Program-made: the position numbers and the translations under genes
Shown: positions 36,255 through 48,600 of the stretch, piece after piece
How the letters are laid out: each line of letters opens with the position of its first letter
Position numbering within the stretch: position 1 is the stretch's first letter
Notes under the pieces: generated by a model
What the model was told of the DNA's origin: nothing
Databases searched by the model: none
The model's input: only the letters and a program-made list of their open reading frames with translations
Assembly: GCF_047511655.1 (NCBI RefSeq)
Contig: NC_133390.1
Coordinates: 96,789,583 to 96,853,582 of the forward strand
DNA: 64,000 bases
Source: Castor canadensis
Lineage: Eukaryota > Chordata > Mammalia > Rodentia > Castoridae
Direction: 5' to 3'

Positions 36255-36385
36255 GTCCATAGATCAGCAACACCAGTGTCACTGGGAGCCTGAATTGCCA
36301 CCCTAGATGTACAGAATCAGAGTCTGTATTCCCAGGTGATTCTTATGCACATTAAAGGGTAATAAACAGTGACCTAGACTTGCAT
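36255..36385 (+). mobile_element. MER5A DNA-transposon fragment
   Basis: ATCAGCAACACCAGTGTCAC, ACAGAATCAGAGTCTG and CAGGTGATTCTTATGCACAT follow the MER5A pattern in order. Confidence 0.8.
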
Positions 36386-36785
36386 CACAGGCTTCAAGGG
36401 TCCATGGGTCACACCCCTATTTTTTCATAGTCATGTCTATAAACAGGCAGACAGGACATGGGCTTCAGTAGTTAGGTTGGGATTACTTCCCCTCTAGAGT
36501 AAACCATGCACGCATCACTGCCAACACCAAGTACAAATATACAACTCAGAACTCTTTACAAGACAAGCTTATGCTTGAGAACTGGAAATTTAAGCTGAAT
36601 ACCATCACATACAAAATGAAAATGAAAACTATGTATCTTGAAGAATCAGGGTAACAGACACATTTTAGGCAGTTTCAATCACTGATTTTTAAGAAAGAGG
36701 CAGCTCACTGAATCATTCATGGCCAAAGCAAGGAGTCACTCTGACTCCAATAAACCACACATGTGCCGTGCACACTGGTTCTTAC

Positions 36786-36913
36786 CTGTTTGTACTCGGA
36801 CTCTCTTCCAACCAATACCTGCAGAATGTAGTTAACAGGGTCGCCTTTCATTGGTGGTACCGTCTCCCATAAAATTTCACAGGAATTTCCTTCTAACTGT
36901 GTTACCCGAGGTG
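36786..36913 (-). CDS. FNDC3B: FNDC3B coding exon (second from last): first half of the last FN3 repeat
   Basis: This 128-nt exon has a TTTCAG acceptor (AG at 36914-36915) and a GTAAGA donor just below 36786. Two nucleotides complete an Ala codon, then 42 codons end flush with CAG (Gln). The residues begin PRVTQLEGNSCEILWETV, the A and B strands of an FN3 repeat with its conserved tryptophan, and continue through the C strand (VNYILQVLVGRESEYKQ). The flush end matches the phase-0 start of the last exon, giving ...SEYKQ-VYKGEE... across the 10.1-kb intron. The short 2.6-kb intron to the previous exon is the smallest of the three introns fully inside the window. Confidence 0.94.
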
Positions 36914-36986
36914 CTGAAATATAAATCCACACATCCAAGCTCAAACTTCAAAGTATCAGAATAGTCAATATTCTAATATTATTAGC

Positions 36987-36988
<2 letters not shown>

Positions 36989-37025
<37 letters not shown>
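36989..37025. repeat. (GA)n microsatellite
   Basis: It comprises about 16 GA units close to the acceptor side of the 36786-36913 exon, about 75 bases upstream of the exon on the gene's strand. On the transcript this reads (UC)n, a possible extended polypyrimidine tract. Confidence 0.9.
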
Positions 37026-37026
<1 letters not shown>

Positions 37027-37540
37027 TTGTGCTTGTGTCTGCCCTGAGGGAGAGTTTAATTTGCTCAGTCTCCCATTGATCCAGCTGGTGCCTTTCAGAC
37101 ACAGAGAAGTTACTCCACGAAAGAAAGCCATTCACATGCCCTTTCTCATTAATAACTGGTTGGCCTGGATAAAGTTTCGTTGCTGTTTTAAAAGGCTGCT
37201 GAGCACATTCTGTGGCTTAGGACCTGTGGTAGGTACTAAAGATAAGGTCTGTTTTCAAGAAATTTAAGATTCAGGTGAGGAAAGGAGATAGCAAAGTATA
37301 GGACAGGTACAAAAAGAATCTGAATATAGGCAGCTTAACTTGTGGGGACAGAGCACATCTGGTGTAGCAGAGTATGAGGACCATGTGGTGTCTGAGAAAA
37401 GACCCGGAGAACAGGCATCACTGAAAGCCTTTAAAAATTAAGTTATCTTATATTTATGTTTTAGTTTATTTTTTCCTACTGAATTCATCATTCTTGTTTA
37501 AAGCTAAATTATATTATTCTATAGTAAAGCACTTATGATT

Positions 37541-37541
<1 letters not shown>

Positions 37542-37585
<44 letters not shown>

Positions 37586-37622
37586 TATATATTTATATTG
37601 AGCTACACCCCCAGCCCTTAAA
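37542..37622. repeat. (TA)n(CA)n(TA)n microsatellite with an ID-like SINE head
   Basis: TA and CA runs abut TTGAGCTACACCCCCAGCCC (37598-37617), which is the 5' head of an ID-type element in minus orientation. The rest of the SINE is missing and appears replaced by the microsatellite. Confidence 0.65.
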
Positions 37623-38975
37623 ATGAAATAATTAAAAATTTTTCTTATAACTTATGTTATCTCTACAGGTTAACTATCTCATATTTTTCTGTTTTGTAAC
37701 TAGAATGTGTAACTTCTCTCACTGAACCCATTTACACTATAATTTCTAATTAATTACATGCAATTAATTATTTAGAGGCAGTTGTTTCTACTTGTCATTC
37801 TGTATGATACTGCTTCAGAAAAATAATAGTTTTCTTTAAAAAAACCAAAAAACAGAGGGAGCCTATGTTGGGATTACTTGGCCAAAACTGCAGGCAATTT
37901 ATAGAAAACTAAATAAGGAATCTTATTAGACTAAACAGTCCTCCAGCTAAGACAACAATTTCCTAAAGTGATGAGCAAGAGGAAGACACCTGGCCAAGTG
38001 GGAGTGTGAGGAAGCAGCCTCTCTGGAATAAAAGCACCAGGAAATGCAAGTGCTCGCAATGTGCTGTTGTAGTTTACATAACATCAATCTCCACCAAGAA
38101 CCAGTGTGAGAAGAAAGTTAGTGCTCCTTAATATTAGAAAGACCCTTGAAAGTGGTAGTTGGTAAACATGGCCACCCTTTCTTGGTACCAAGAAATCAAT
38201 GAGCCACAGCAAGTTCAGGTGTCATCAATGTTAAAGCAGAGAGGCCAAGCTGGACCAAGAGGGCCAAGGCATTTACTACCAATGCAAGCCAGCAGGGTGC
38301 ATGCATACACACATCTACATTAGTTTCTTAGTCACATAGAGGAGCTGCCAGAGAGCCTGCGGGGTGGGGAAGTAGGGTAAAGGCATTTACCGTAAACTAG
38401 CCCTGGAAGTAGCTACAGGAAACCTTTGCATAGTCTAAGCCAGATCCCTACTCAGGTCCTGGAGGCCCCTCACCGCCTGTAATTGATTCAGTGCCTTGAT
38501 GGTAACTGACTGAAGTCCTTGTGGAAGCAGTCCTAGGGCTGAATGTATAGACGACCTTTTCCACAGGATGCGTTTATTCCCTACCATAAGCCTTAGGGTC
38601 ATCTTGAGCAGCAGGCTAGATAAAACCACTAGAGTTGCCTATTCCTGAAAACAAGCAGCAGGGACCTCCACAAGAACCAGGGTGTTTATGCAAAAGTGGG
38701 TGCACCTCAGGAGTTTTTGTGCAGTCTGTTGATGTCTGCTTTGTCTTGCAAGTCTGCCATCTGGTCAGGCAAGTCTATGGCTGGAAACAGGGACAAGGGC
38801 TCAGCAGACCTGGCAGAGGGAACATCTAGGCACAGTGGCTTTTGTTCAGTCTCCTTGAGGGAGGTGGGAGATTTAGACAAATAAGGGCCTCAAGCCTTCT
38901 GGAGGACCTGATTCCATGAAGGTGCAGAACAGCAAACCAGTCAGTCACAAACCTCAGGGTGAATACTCAAGGCTG
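37623..38975. other. Intronic sequence, nothing recognised
   Basis: This 1.35-kb stretch lies in the 36913-39539 intron. It has several short open frames on both strands but none with recognisable motifs. Confidence 0.5.
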
Positions 38976-39060
38976 TAGCTGCAGCTTTCTTTCTTTCTTT
39001 TTTTTTTTTTTTTTTTGCTTAAGTAATTTTATTTTATTTTTTTTTTTAGCTGCAGCTTTC
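38976..39060 (-). mobile_element. Minimal retroinsertion: mostly poly(A), with target-site duplication
   Basis: The 14-base word TAGCTGCAGCTTTC occurs exactly at 38976-38989 and 39047-39060. Between them is a 57-base T-rich insert, which on the minus strand is A-rich with the only complex part being TTACTTAAGC. This is the signature of L1-mediated insertion in which almost nothing except a poly(A) tail was copied. Confidence 0.7.
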
Positions 39061-39538
39061 AAAAACCTCTTTCCACAACCAGAGTGGTGGGCCCAGAGGA
39101 GATGCAGCTGAAGATGCCCAAGTTAATCCCTAGTCTCAGGCACTGAGTCACCCAGTCAGGAATGTCCACCTCCAGGCCTCTGAATGTCTTTGGGAAAGAG
39201 ACCTTGAACTGTCTTAAGTGCTGTAACAAAAGGAACTGATTCTTTGTCTGTCACTGGATCTGTTCCTTTTCTGTCTGTTATATGTGGGTTGAGAATGTTT
39301 CACTACTATGTTATTTGCAATAAATATTCATACATTCTAGAGAACAGTGATTATCTTTATGTCTTCTCCTTTAAGGTTTCATTTCTCCCAAATGGTCTTC
39401 TTAGAATGTTCTGATTCTCTCATGTTGATATTAGAAATATGAAGAGTATATTTAGGGTCATAATTGAGCTTCCTACTCTAAGACTGAATATTTCCTTGCT
39501 TTCAAAGGACAATGTGACAGAGTCCAGTGGCTACAAAC

Positions 39539-39705
39539 CTTTGATGGTGGGGGGGATGCTTTTGGTTGTGCTGAAGGTGTAGGTTTCCGAGAAGTGCCCT
39601 TCCCCAGCCTCGCTGGCTGCCTGGATTCTGAAGGAGTAGCACGTGAATTCCGTCAGTCTCTGGACCTTGTAGGTGTGGCTGGGTCCTCTGTAGATTGAAA
39701 TAAAT
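39539..39705 (-). CDS. FNDC3B: FNDC3B coding exon (third from last): second half of the penultimate FN3 repeat
   Basis: This 167-nt exon has a TAG acceptor (39706-39708, after a CT-rich tract) and a GTTTGT donor (39533-39538). Its first nucleotide completes the Arg codon left open by the 53927-54139 exon. Fifty-five codons follow and one G is left over. The residues are strands C' to G of an FN3 repeat: FISIYRGPSHTYKV, then the LTEFTCYSFRIQA core with the conserved tyrosine of the Y-x-F-R-I motif, and SEAGEGHFSETYTFST before a short linker (SIPPTIK). The left-over G pairs with the CA that opens the next exon to give Ala. The donor is weaker than the others because T occupies positions +3 and +4. 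Reading continues openly into the upstream intron sequence, so the open frame is longer than the exon. The border is set by phase and by the FN3 pattern. Confidence 0.93.
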
Positions 39706-41202
39706 CTAGAGGAAGGAGCAGAATCCATTAGCCACCTGACCTTCCCTTTGTGATAAGAAATTAAGTGATGCAAACTAGCCGAGTGGACCAGGCCAACTTG
39801 ATAAATGTTTTTCATGCAGACCGAATCAACCAGTTGCTATGCTATGGTTAAGTTTAATGTCTACTGAATGTTTACATAAAAGAAAAACACAAATTTAAGC
39901 ACATATAAAGACTGGAATAAGGTTTCATTTTGGCTTTGGTCTAGATTCTAGAAACATCAGCTGTCCATGTTTTATTTACTAGTAAAAATAAAATTTTCAA
40001 ATATTTCATTGTGGATGTATATAATCTGATAGATCTCACAAAACCCCTTCCTAAACTGGCAAGAAGACATTTGGAATTATAAATCTTTGAGAAAATATGT
40101 AAAAAGGCAAAAAATTATAGTGTTCAGAATCATCTATCAGGTTCATTAAAATAACAGAAAAGCAGCATAGGTGAGCTGAACAGTTCAGGCTGGCAGTTTT
40201 TGGCTTCTTCTATCTGTCTCAGAACTATTTTGTACTTCTCTGATAATATTTTCATGAAACATAAACATACAAGGCACACAGATAAAAAATAATGTCTTGC
40301 ATTTTAGGTATTTTTCCATAGGGTCTTAAAAACTTAACACCATCCCAGTGGAACTGGAGTACCTAGAACAATGAATCCTCCTTCCCAGAGCATGTCACAG
40401 AACCTGCTGTCTTCAGATACCACTGGAAGATAGTCAGTGATAAAATCAAATTCAAAATGTCTGATTCTTGGGCCAATTTGGCCTATGGGGGTCAGGTCAG
40501 GAAAATTCATTTAGTAACAGTTCTTAAACATCTGCTATGTGGTAGGCTCTGTGGATTTGATGATGAATGAAACCTAACCCTAAGGGTTAATTGATCCTGT
40601 GTGTGGGTGGGCAGGGTTTTCAGAAGGACAGCAGCAACTTTTTTCGTCCTGGGTGTATGAGCATAAGGATATGTGGTTGATATAGATGGGGAGATTAAAC
40701 AGGTTTTCTTTTTCTTTTTTAATAAAAGCTTTTCAGAGTCAATACTTACTTCAAAACAGGAGTTCATCACCCTTTGCAAGAGTTCCTAAACCCTGGTCAT
40801 TTCACCTATTTAACGTTCTCTCCACTGTGCAGTGAAAGGAAGTTCCTTTTCCTGAAGGCTGAGTATTTTTAATTTCAAGGAAAGCCAGAGTCCAGGTTGA
40901 AACCCACAAATACCATGGCAACGTGTTTAGCACTCTTGACACATTACCTCCTTAATGAAGACATCCTCACTAATGCTAGAGGCAAACAGCTACTTATTAA
41001 CTCAGAGTCAGCTGGGCTGGAATCTCTAACCAGAGTAATTGCCCTTAATTATATAACAAATGGAAGTCATGGCTTAAGAAGTGTTACATCTTCATTACAA
41101 ACTTGTCATACAGCTCAGTTTTACAGAAGTTTGGAGCAGTACTGTTATCAGGAGCAGTACTGTTTTTCTGTCATGTCACACTCTCATATTTCCTTTTGAA
41201 AA

Positions 41203-41234
41203 CAGGCTCTCTCTCTCTCTCTATATATATATAG
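41203..41234. repeat. (CT)n(TA)n microsatellite
   Basis: A short run of CT units passes directly into TA units. Confidence 0.85.
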
Positions 41235-42545
41235 CCCAGCTCCCATTATATATGTAGGCAGAAGTACTTATAGCCACAAAGTTTACTGAAGCATATTCAG
41301 TAATTCTGCAGTATAATCCAAACTGAGCAAATTGCATATTTGTAATTTTCAAATACATCAAAACTTAGGTTTCTAGACTAGCTGTTTTGTTCTTGTACCA
41401 CAGTGTTTTATTAATCATTTAAAACTACATTCCAACTTATGAAAGGCATTGTAGTAATACTAGAATGACAAATAAAAAAAATTGACAGAGTATTTATTCA
41501 TTTCCCAACATAGTTTTACTTAAAAATGTCAGAAAGGGAAGTGATTGTGGAGGTTCTGAAGGCACTGCCCTGAGGATCTTAGGTACAGCGTTTAATCACC
41601 TTGCTTTCAGTGAAGGCGGAATGGGGCAGCTGCAGGAGACCCACTTTTGAGCTGTAATTCCCCTTGGAGAGCAAGCTGGGAAAGGGCAACCTGGTGCTCC
41701 CAGCAGCAAGTGCTGAGAATGCAGGGAAATTCTTTCTTCCTCCAGCCTTTTGCAGAATAAGCACAGTCCTTCGGTTAGCCTGCCATCTACTCTGGCAATA
41801 ATAAATCACAGTCTGCTTGTTGTTCTAATGAAAGTCCTTGCTGTTTTGTCTGACCTTCATCTCCACAAAAGGGCAGGGGAGGAAATTCTGGGAGGGAGAT
41901 GAGTTCCCCTTATTTTCTTTTTAAAATGTGTATGGGACTAGCTAAAATAGATAGCAACTGACTCCTATGTTTAACCAGGTACCAAGCCCTAAGTGAGTGG
42001 ATGGAAGGAGGTGATGGGCATGGCATAGGCTCTCTTCTGAGTTAAGCATGCATGGGGTGAGGAGTGGAGAACCAGGAATCTTACAAGTTTCTGAAGAAAC
42101 AGCCCAAGATAGCCAAACATCAATAGTGTCAGTCCCGCGCTAATTGTTGCCTCAAGAAATAGCTATACCCTGCTTTCTTGGGGCCTGCGTCCTCAGATGG
42201 ACACACAGGTAAAGGTCTGCAGGCCTGAGGGAAGAAGCAAAAGGGTGGCACACAATCCCTCCTGAGGACCTTCTCTCTTTATCTCACTCTGAGTGAGGTA
42301 TAAGTAAGAGTTACAGGGAGACATTAAAGGCAGACATAACAAGTCTGCATTAGCTTAAAGCTAATACTTTTCTGACTTTCAACTCTTTCTTGTTCTTAAG
42401 GGAAAGAAAAAAGGAAGTAGAAGCAGAAATAACTACAAAAATTAGATTATGGGATAAAAGAGACAAGAAAGATGGGTATTACTACTTTTATATAACAGGA
42501 AAATCACTTATTAGCAATCTCTAATTTCATGTAATTTTAGTCTTT

Positions 42546-42645
42546 AAAAAAATTTTTTTTGGGCAGCATTGGGGTTTGAACTCAGGGCTTCATGCTTGCT
42601 AGGCAGGTGCTCTTACCACTTGAGCCACTCTGTCAGCAATTTTTT
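42546..42645 (-). repeat. ID-like SINE
   Basis: The plus strand reads GGGGTTTGAACTCAGGGCTT, GCTTGCTAGGCAGGTGCTC and CCACTTGAGCCACTCTG, the reversed ID unit of the composite SINE class. It lacks the B1 part, so it is either a free ID or a 5'-truncated composite. Confidence 0.85.
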
Positions 42646-42929
42646 TAAACAAAGAAATTCATTAAAAGCATACGTTGTAGTTAAAACTTTACATATGAGT
42701 CAGCTTGAAATCAGAAAACAAAATCCTTCGTATAATCTTACTTCTCAATTTTAGGTTTCTGACAATACAATCTTCTTATGGCAACAGCCAATTCCACATT
42801 TTAAGTCTAACTGTTTCAAGGGCTTTAACTTGAAAACTTCACAGGGATCCATTCCCTGCCCCCCCAAGGTCTAGGTACTTGATACATTCTCAGTAGATAT
42901 AAGCTCTGAGACAAACTGGTCTTGTGGAC

Positions 42930-43085
42930 TGTGAAACACAAGCAAAATTCTTCAGCTTCTCTGTGCCTTTGTTTTCTAACCTGCTTAAAGCAGAGCTATC
43001 GTGAGGTTTAAGTGGGCTAACATACAGGCTTGGAATAGCTCTGACATGGAACAGCCGTTCAACCTGTGTTAGTTATAATTCTAAG
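42930..43085 (+). repeat. MIR SINE
   Basis: TTCTTCAGCTTCTCTGTGCC is followed by GTGAGGTTTAAGTGGGCTAA, the MIR pattern in plus orientation. Confidence 0.65.
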
Positions 43086-44289
43086 AGATTACCTACATCA
43101 CCATGGGTGAACAGGAATTTTCCTCTCTGTGGGTAGAAAGTTGGTTGTGTGGTAAATGATGCAGGCCAGGCCACCACATATGCCTCATGGGGCTTTATTC
43201 TCCCTGCCACCCTCACTTACACTGTGTCTTGCCAGTGAAGTAGGGCAAGGACACCTCCTCAGAACACCACGGTAGACATTAAACTTGGGAAGTCAGGTAA
43301 AAGTGCCAGCATGACACTCAGTAGGCCTCAAGTAACTGTCTTCTACTATTCTAACTGGCTCTCTGGCAGGCCTCAGCACAAAACGTAACTGCTGACAGCA
43401 ACTTCTACTTCCCTCTGCTCCTTAAATGCCAAGTATAAAAGACCAACCAAAACAAAAGAAACACATGAGCCAACATGAAAAAGAATATAACCTCTCTTTC
43501 AACGCCAATTCTGATTATTTTCCATCATTCCAGGAGGCAGCAGAAAAGACTCATTTTTTAATTCAGTGTCAATGATTAAGGTCTTATGTGTGGTGACCAC
43601 TCTAGGAGGCTTGATAGGTCAACACCCCTGTGGCTAGAACCACTCTGGGAGAGATTAAAAATATTCATCAAATATTTGTTTTTACAAAGACCAAATTAAT
43701 TTTAAAATTCATTAATAAGCAAGCCAGAGGCCTTTTGTGATAGAAATGACCACATCAAATATTCTAAGACATAATGATTCAAGACTTGACATTTCATGTG
43801 TAGCCAAAGATGTGGATCCTGGAGCAAGGCTGTGCCATGTGCAGGAGGGTGGTACCCACACAGCTTTCCCGATTCTTTGCCTGCCCCACCCCAGACTCCA
43901 AGAGCACCTAGCATCGGTGTTTGGTCTCCACACGTTAATGTACCCAGGTCCAGGGACATGGAGTCACAGCCAGAGGCTGGCAGAGGGGCCCGTTGTCTTG
44001 AAGGCCTTAATCAACACTACTCCAGTGTGCATTGCCCTAAGTATGGAGAAGGGAGAAGAATCCTGATTGGAAGAAATTGGCTAAGAGCAGAGGACCTGGT
44101 GACTGGGAACCTAAATGAGCAGCAGGAGATGGCTGAAAACTCTCTGAGCCCTTGATACTTCAACTTTGAGAGTGGCTGTGGCCCAGCATCAGGGATGTAC
44201 TACACCTACTCTGCCTTGGCCACTCCCCTGATCTATGCCCCATGCACAGTTCGAGGGAGTGGAGCACTGGAGACCTGGACTCCAGGATC

Positions 44290-44440
44290 AGCAATGCCCC
44301 TTGCTGCCAATAATTTCCCCTGCTAAGCATGAGATTCTCCCATCTGTAAAATAGGGTAGTTATTTTCTTCAAGGTTGTTTTAAGAGTCAAATACAGTAAT
44401 GTGGGTAAAAAGCTCAGCAAAGCCCCAGTACACGGTTAAG
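44290..44440 (+). repeat. MIR SINE
   Basis: CTCCCATCTGTAAAATAGGG, followed by AAGGTTGTTTTAAGAGTCAA and AAAGCTCAGCA, is a typical MIR 3' half. Confidence 0.7.
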
Positions 44441-45044
44441 AGCCCAATTTGCCCTATTAGTCAAGGGCTCCAAACCCTGTACCACAAGTACCACAGACCA
44501 TGTGTCAGGGATCCAAGTCAGGCTACAGTATCCTAAGGACCTCTATAGCTCTCAGCTCCTGTCAGGCAGGCCTTCCATTAATGGTTTATGACCTGATAGA
44601 CATTCCCATCTTCTCAAAAGAAACTACAAATCTAATTTGGTGGCCAAGGAGTAAAAATGAAACGTTCACTATATTTTCATTACATGAGCATCCCTGCATT
44701 TACAAGAGCAGCAATGGATTAATATACGTAAGTAGATGACATAGCGCCATATGCTCAATGAAGTCATCCAGTCATTTTAATATCAGTTCAGGCGGAGGCA
44801 TATGGAGCTCCAGACACCTGCTGTCATACTACAGGAGCCCTGGGCCACACTGGCAATGTCTCCAAGGGGTCTTCTCTTTTATCCCCAACCCCTGTGAGCA
44901 CAGGCAAAGTCAGATGCAGGGACACCTGTAGGCTTCACTGTAGTGCTCACCCACTGCTTCACCATTGTGTGTGTGTCCTCAAGGGACAACAGTGGGCAAT
45001 AACATAAGCTTTATCAGCAGACAAAGGGTGGGTGTTCAGCTGAA

Positions 45045-45205
45045 CAGCCTGGTACCTGGGCTGTCTAACCCAACAAGCTGCTTTCTTCTCTGTAAGATGG
45101 ATGTAATAGTAGTTGCCTTGTGGAGTTATGGTGAGGATTAAATGAGATGATGAAGGGAGAACCCATTATACAATGCCTTGCACTTAGGAAGTATGGGATT
45201 AATAT
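45045..45205 (+). repeat. MIR SINE
   Basis: TTCTCTGTAAGATGGATGTA and GAGGATTAAATGAGATGATG identify MIR. The CTTGCACTTAGGAAGTATG end is also present. Confidence 0.75.
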
Positions 45206-45487
45206 TATTGTTTTTTAAATCCAATGTAAATATTGTTAATAACATAATCTCATTAATGGCAAAGCACTCAGGCTTATGAATAACCTACTCAGTTTCCAAA
45301 AGTGGAGAAGCCCGAGGTTGTCCCTAGAAGGCGCCCCTCTTATCTACATTCTTTGGGGATTTCTTGAGTGGGACAGTGAACACCTTGCACCCTGTCCTGG
45401 TGAGCCCGGCCTAAGCATGGCTGTAGAAAACACGAAGATGGGAGCAGGTGAGCCTCCAGGAGGCCACTGGATTGGAGCTCTGGGTGT

Positions 45488-45592
45488 TTTTTTTTTTCCT
45501 TTTTAAGAGACAGGTCTTCCTATGTAGCCCAAGCTGACCTTGATCTCTAGTCTGCTATTCTTATGGATGTGTACCACCACATTCAGTTCGGG
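45488..45592 (-). repeat. B1-type SINE
   Basis: The plus strand begins with a T-run, then AAGAGACAGGTCTTCCTATG, TAGCCCAAGCTGACCTTGAT and TGTACCACCACATTCAG, a reversed B1. Confidence 0.85.
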
Positions 45593-45944
45593 GACTATTA
45601 TGCAGGGAGAGAAAAACAGAGGAGAAATGCTCTCCTGTACTATAAATATGTGCTTGATAAGGGAACACAGTAGAAAGTCAGATGGGTTATTAACAGGTTA
45701 GTCTAAATGAATTCTTGATAGCTCTGCCTCCAACTTGGTTCACTCTGTACTATCTTCTTGAAACAGAGCACTTAGATGGTAACAGACACACATGGGTCTT
45801 TTTGTTGGCAATTTACCAACGAGATTGCTCTGTACGTAGAGCAATGAAACTACTCTGTGTGATACTGTATGGTGGAGATCTGTCCTAACACTTTTGTCTA
45901 GACCCACAGAACGTACAGAAGCCACAGTTGAACCCTAAGGTAAA

Positions 45945-46137
45945 CTATGAACTTGGGGTGATAAGAATGTGTCCATGTAGGTCCATCAACTGTGGTCCAA
46001 GTGGACCACTCTGAAAGGGGATGCTGAGAATGGGTAATGTGTGGGAGCAGGGAGTATATATGGGAAATCTCTGTAACTTCCTCTCAATTTTGCTGTAAAC
46101 TCAAAACTGCTCTAAAAAAAAAAAGGCTATTAAAAAA
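45945..46137 (+). mobile_element. Old LINE-1 (L1M-type) 3' end
   Basis: GTATATATGGGAAATCTCTG, CTCAATTTTGCTGTAAACTC and AAAACTGCTCTAAAAAA are the classic 3' end of medium-age mammalian L1s, ending in a poly(A) run at 46115-46137. Confidence 0.85.
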
Positions 46138-46261
46138 ACCTGAAAGAGTTCTATATTTCTGTGAATATGAAAAATATTTTTGCTTATTCTGTTTTTCTGT
46201 TGTAGTAATCCATGGGAAAGGGATGAGGGCTGGGAGTCGCAAGAGTAAAAAGATAGAGATA

Positions 46262-46405
46262 CTCGCCTGAATGCAGAGGCAGTTACCTTCACTATGAACT
46301 TGAGCAAGTCAGGTAACTCCACAGCTCAATTTCCAGGCAATAATAACTATCTTGCTCATTTGACAAGAATTTTTATAAGAGCTAAATGAAAGAACCAAGT
46401 AAATT
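46262..46405 (+). repeat. MIR SINE
   Basis: ACCTTCACTATGAACTTGAG, GCAAGTCAGGTAACTCC and AAGAGCTAAATGAAAGAACC fit diverged MIR in plus orientation. Confidence 0.55.
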
Positions 46406-48542
46406 CCACGATTCCTCATTAAATGTGTAACAGGAAGGCAAAACAGGCTCTGGATATTTTTAGGAAATTCTAGGGGAACACTGTACTTTAGGTTTGGTAT
46501 TTTAGTCTTTAACATTGTGAAGGTACCTGTTGGCATCCAAGTGCAACTCAAAGAATTTCAGTCATATTACATCCTTGTATGTTCCTTTAAATCATTTGGG
46601 GGGGGGGAAATGATATATAGTGTTTAGTTTAAAATGTTTCTTTAAAAGTTCTGTTTTGAAAGAAACATTCAAGAATGCTCACGAATGACTTACATCTTAA
46701 ATTCCCAGTAGAAAACAAGACTCAGTGCTAAGGGGTTTGTGTTTACTGCCTTGCTGCTATCTTATAATCCTTGGGCCCACTACAGGCTAACTGCATCCCA
46801 TGAATATTAACTCCTCAAAATGATCTAACCTGCTGACCTCAAATGGCCTGTCGTCCACAAAGTCTGCAAATGGCATCTTTCAAAACATGTTTCACAATAT
46901 CAAAAACCAACAGATGGCCATAAACAGTACAGCTACATTCATCATCTCCCTTCCCCCAACTTAAAAAAAATTTCTTGGCCTCTATGGAAGGAATAGAATG
47001 GGAGGGAAAGACAGAGGGAGAAAGGGAATTTCCTGTTACTCAAGTGGTGTCTGGGAATGGGAAGATGTTCAAAACAGGAATGGATAGCATACGCCCTCAC
47101 TCTGTCAAGAACACAGAGTCCTGCCATTTTTATGCAGAAGCAGATGGTGCCATGTGGGGTCACCTGAGGCAGGGAAGGTGTGTCTCCTAAACTGACCATG
47201 ATGTTGGTAAGAGCTCCAGTTCACATTAAAGTACCAGGGGCTACTTCCAAAAAAGACTAATGAGAAAGGGGTTAATCTCCTACCCTTTGTTCTTGACTGT
47301 ATATTGGGCTTTTTGACTTGTGGGTTATTAAGCTTCAATAGTTTTTGGTTAATGGGTTGATTTTTCTTCCTTTTTCTAAGAAATAAAAGTTTATCATAGC
47401 TACTGATGTCAGAAATTCTTTAAAATGAATAAAGGAATAAAAAATTTCTACTTTCCATTTTTTTGTTTAAACTATACTTTAGACATTGATATAGTAAAAG
47501 AGATTAATCTATAGTCAGAGGAAGCCAGACTTTCTAAAGACTACCTGAGAACCTTGAAACCTCCCATTCTTCTATGTTGCTTTCAAATACCTTCAAGGAT
47601 GCACCTCCCAAAGCTTTCCAGATTGGTTTGACTACGTCTGTTTCAGTGGCCTTGCCTCAACCTGAGAAAAATGCTATTAATTTCCATTCTATTTAATAAG
47701 TAAAGAGAGGTTAAAAACTATTATTTGGATTCTACTTCAGGTCCAATTAAGATCTCAAATAGCTCATTTCCAACCTCTCAGCTGTGCCTGTTCCTAGATA
47801 TTTTAGTCTGAAATTGACTAGGTAGCAACATTCTTTATTTTGTAGGCTGAATTTTATGCTCCTATTCTAATAAATAGAAAATGTTTCTAAAATATTTTTT
47901 TTTCTCTTTAATTAGGGACTGGAGAAACATAATATTATTTGCATTTTGTAGCAGGGGAAATCAAAGCAAAAAGAAGTTAAGAGACACGCTTTTGACTCTT
48001 TGGAAATTCAGTGGCGGACCTGGGACTACAAGAGATTTGACATCTGTGTCACTCTGGGAGTAAAGGTAATTAAAATGCCACTTATTCAGCAAGGTTTGTC
48101 ATGTGGACCAGCGTACAGTCCAGAGAAGCAAAGGAAGTGAACACCGAAGGTCTCATGGGCTGGACCCTGAGCCGCTGCTTTACATCTGTGCCATTTAATT
48201 AAGCAACATGCTAAGGGACATGGAGGGGAGAGTTTGTTCCATCTCAGGAAAACAATGAGAAAGTGCACTGTGCCCTCAGTGCCCACACGTACTAGCCCCT
48301 TTTCTTAATTGCCTTGTGTGTATTCTTTCAGAGTTTAAAGAAATCAAAAACCATAAAGATGCAAGTGTTTTCTGTCCCTCTCTAACAGCCAACAGGCAGT
48401 GACACTGTAAAGAAAGCCCCTTTAGTTTTGCTGGCCAAAGGGGAGAGGATCACAGGCACAAAGGCTGAGGTAATGGGGAGCAAGTGGAAATTATCCACTC
48501 TACTAAATCCCTCTTCTCCCAGCCCAATTTCATTAGAATTAA

Positions 48543-48600
48543 GCTTTAAAAAAAAAAAAAAAACAAGCAAACAAACAAACAAAAAAAACCCCAAAAAACA
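48543..48600. repeat. A-rich tract with (AAAC)n units
   Basis: A 17-base A-run is followed by AAAC repeats and further A-runs. It may be the decayed tail of a retroelement, but no body is recognisable beside it. Confidence 0.7.

Larger units (their letters stand above)
26694..36785 (-). other. FNDC3B: FNDC3B last intron (10.1 kb)
   Basis: It is bounded by a GTAAGA donor next to 36786 and an AG acceptor at 26694-26695, and is phase 0. It holds an ancient L1 (27000-28045), B1 and composite SINEs, MIRs, a (CA)n tract, a 32-bp palindrome and a MER5A. The stretches 28046-29284, 30585-31580 and 33035-35575 show no gene or clear repeat beyond a possible diverged L3/CR1-like piece at 34375-34450. 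Confidence 0.85.

Noticed and set aside
43702-44155. Overlapping open frames of 73-119 codons on both strands
   Set aside because: No recognisable domain, and no exon-like splice pairing with FNDC3B. The region is simply a little richer in GC, which lengthens chance frames.
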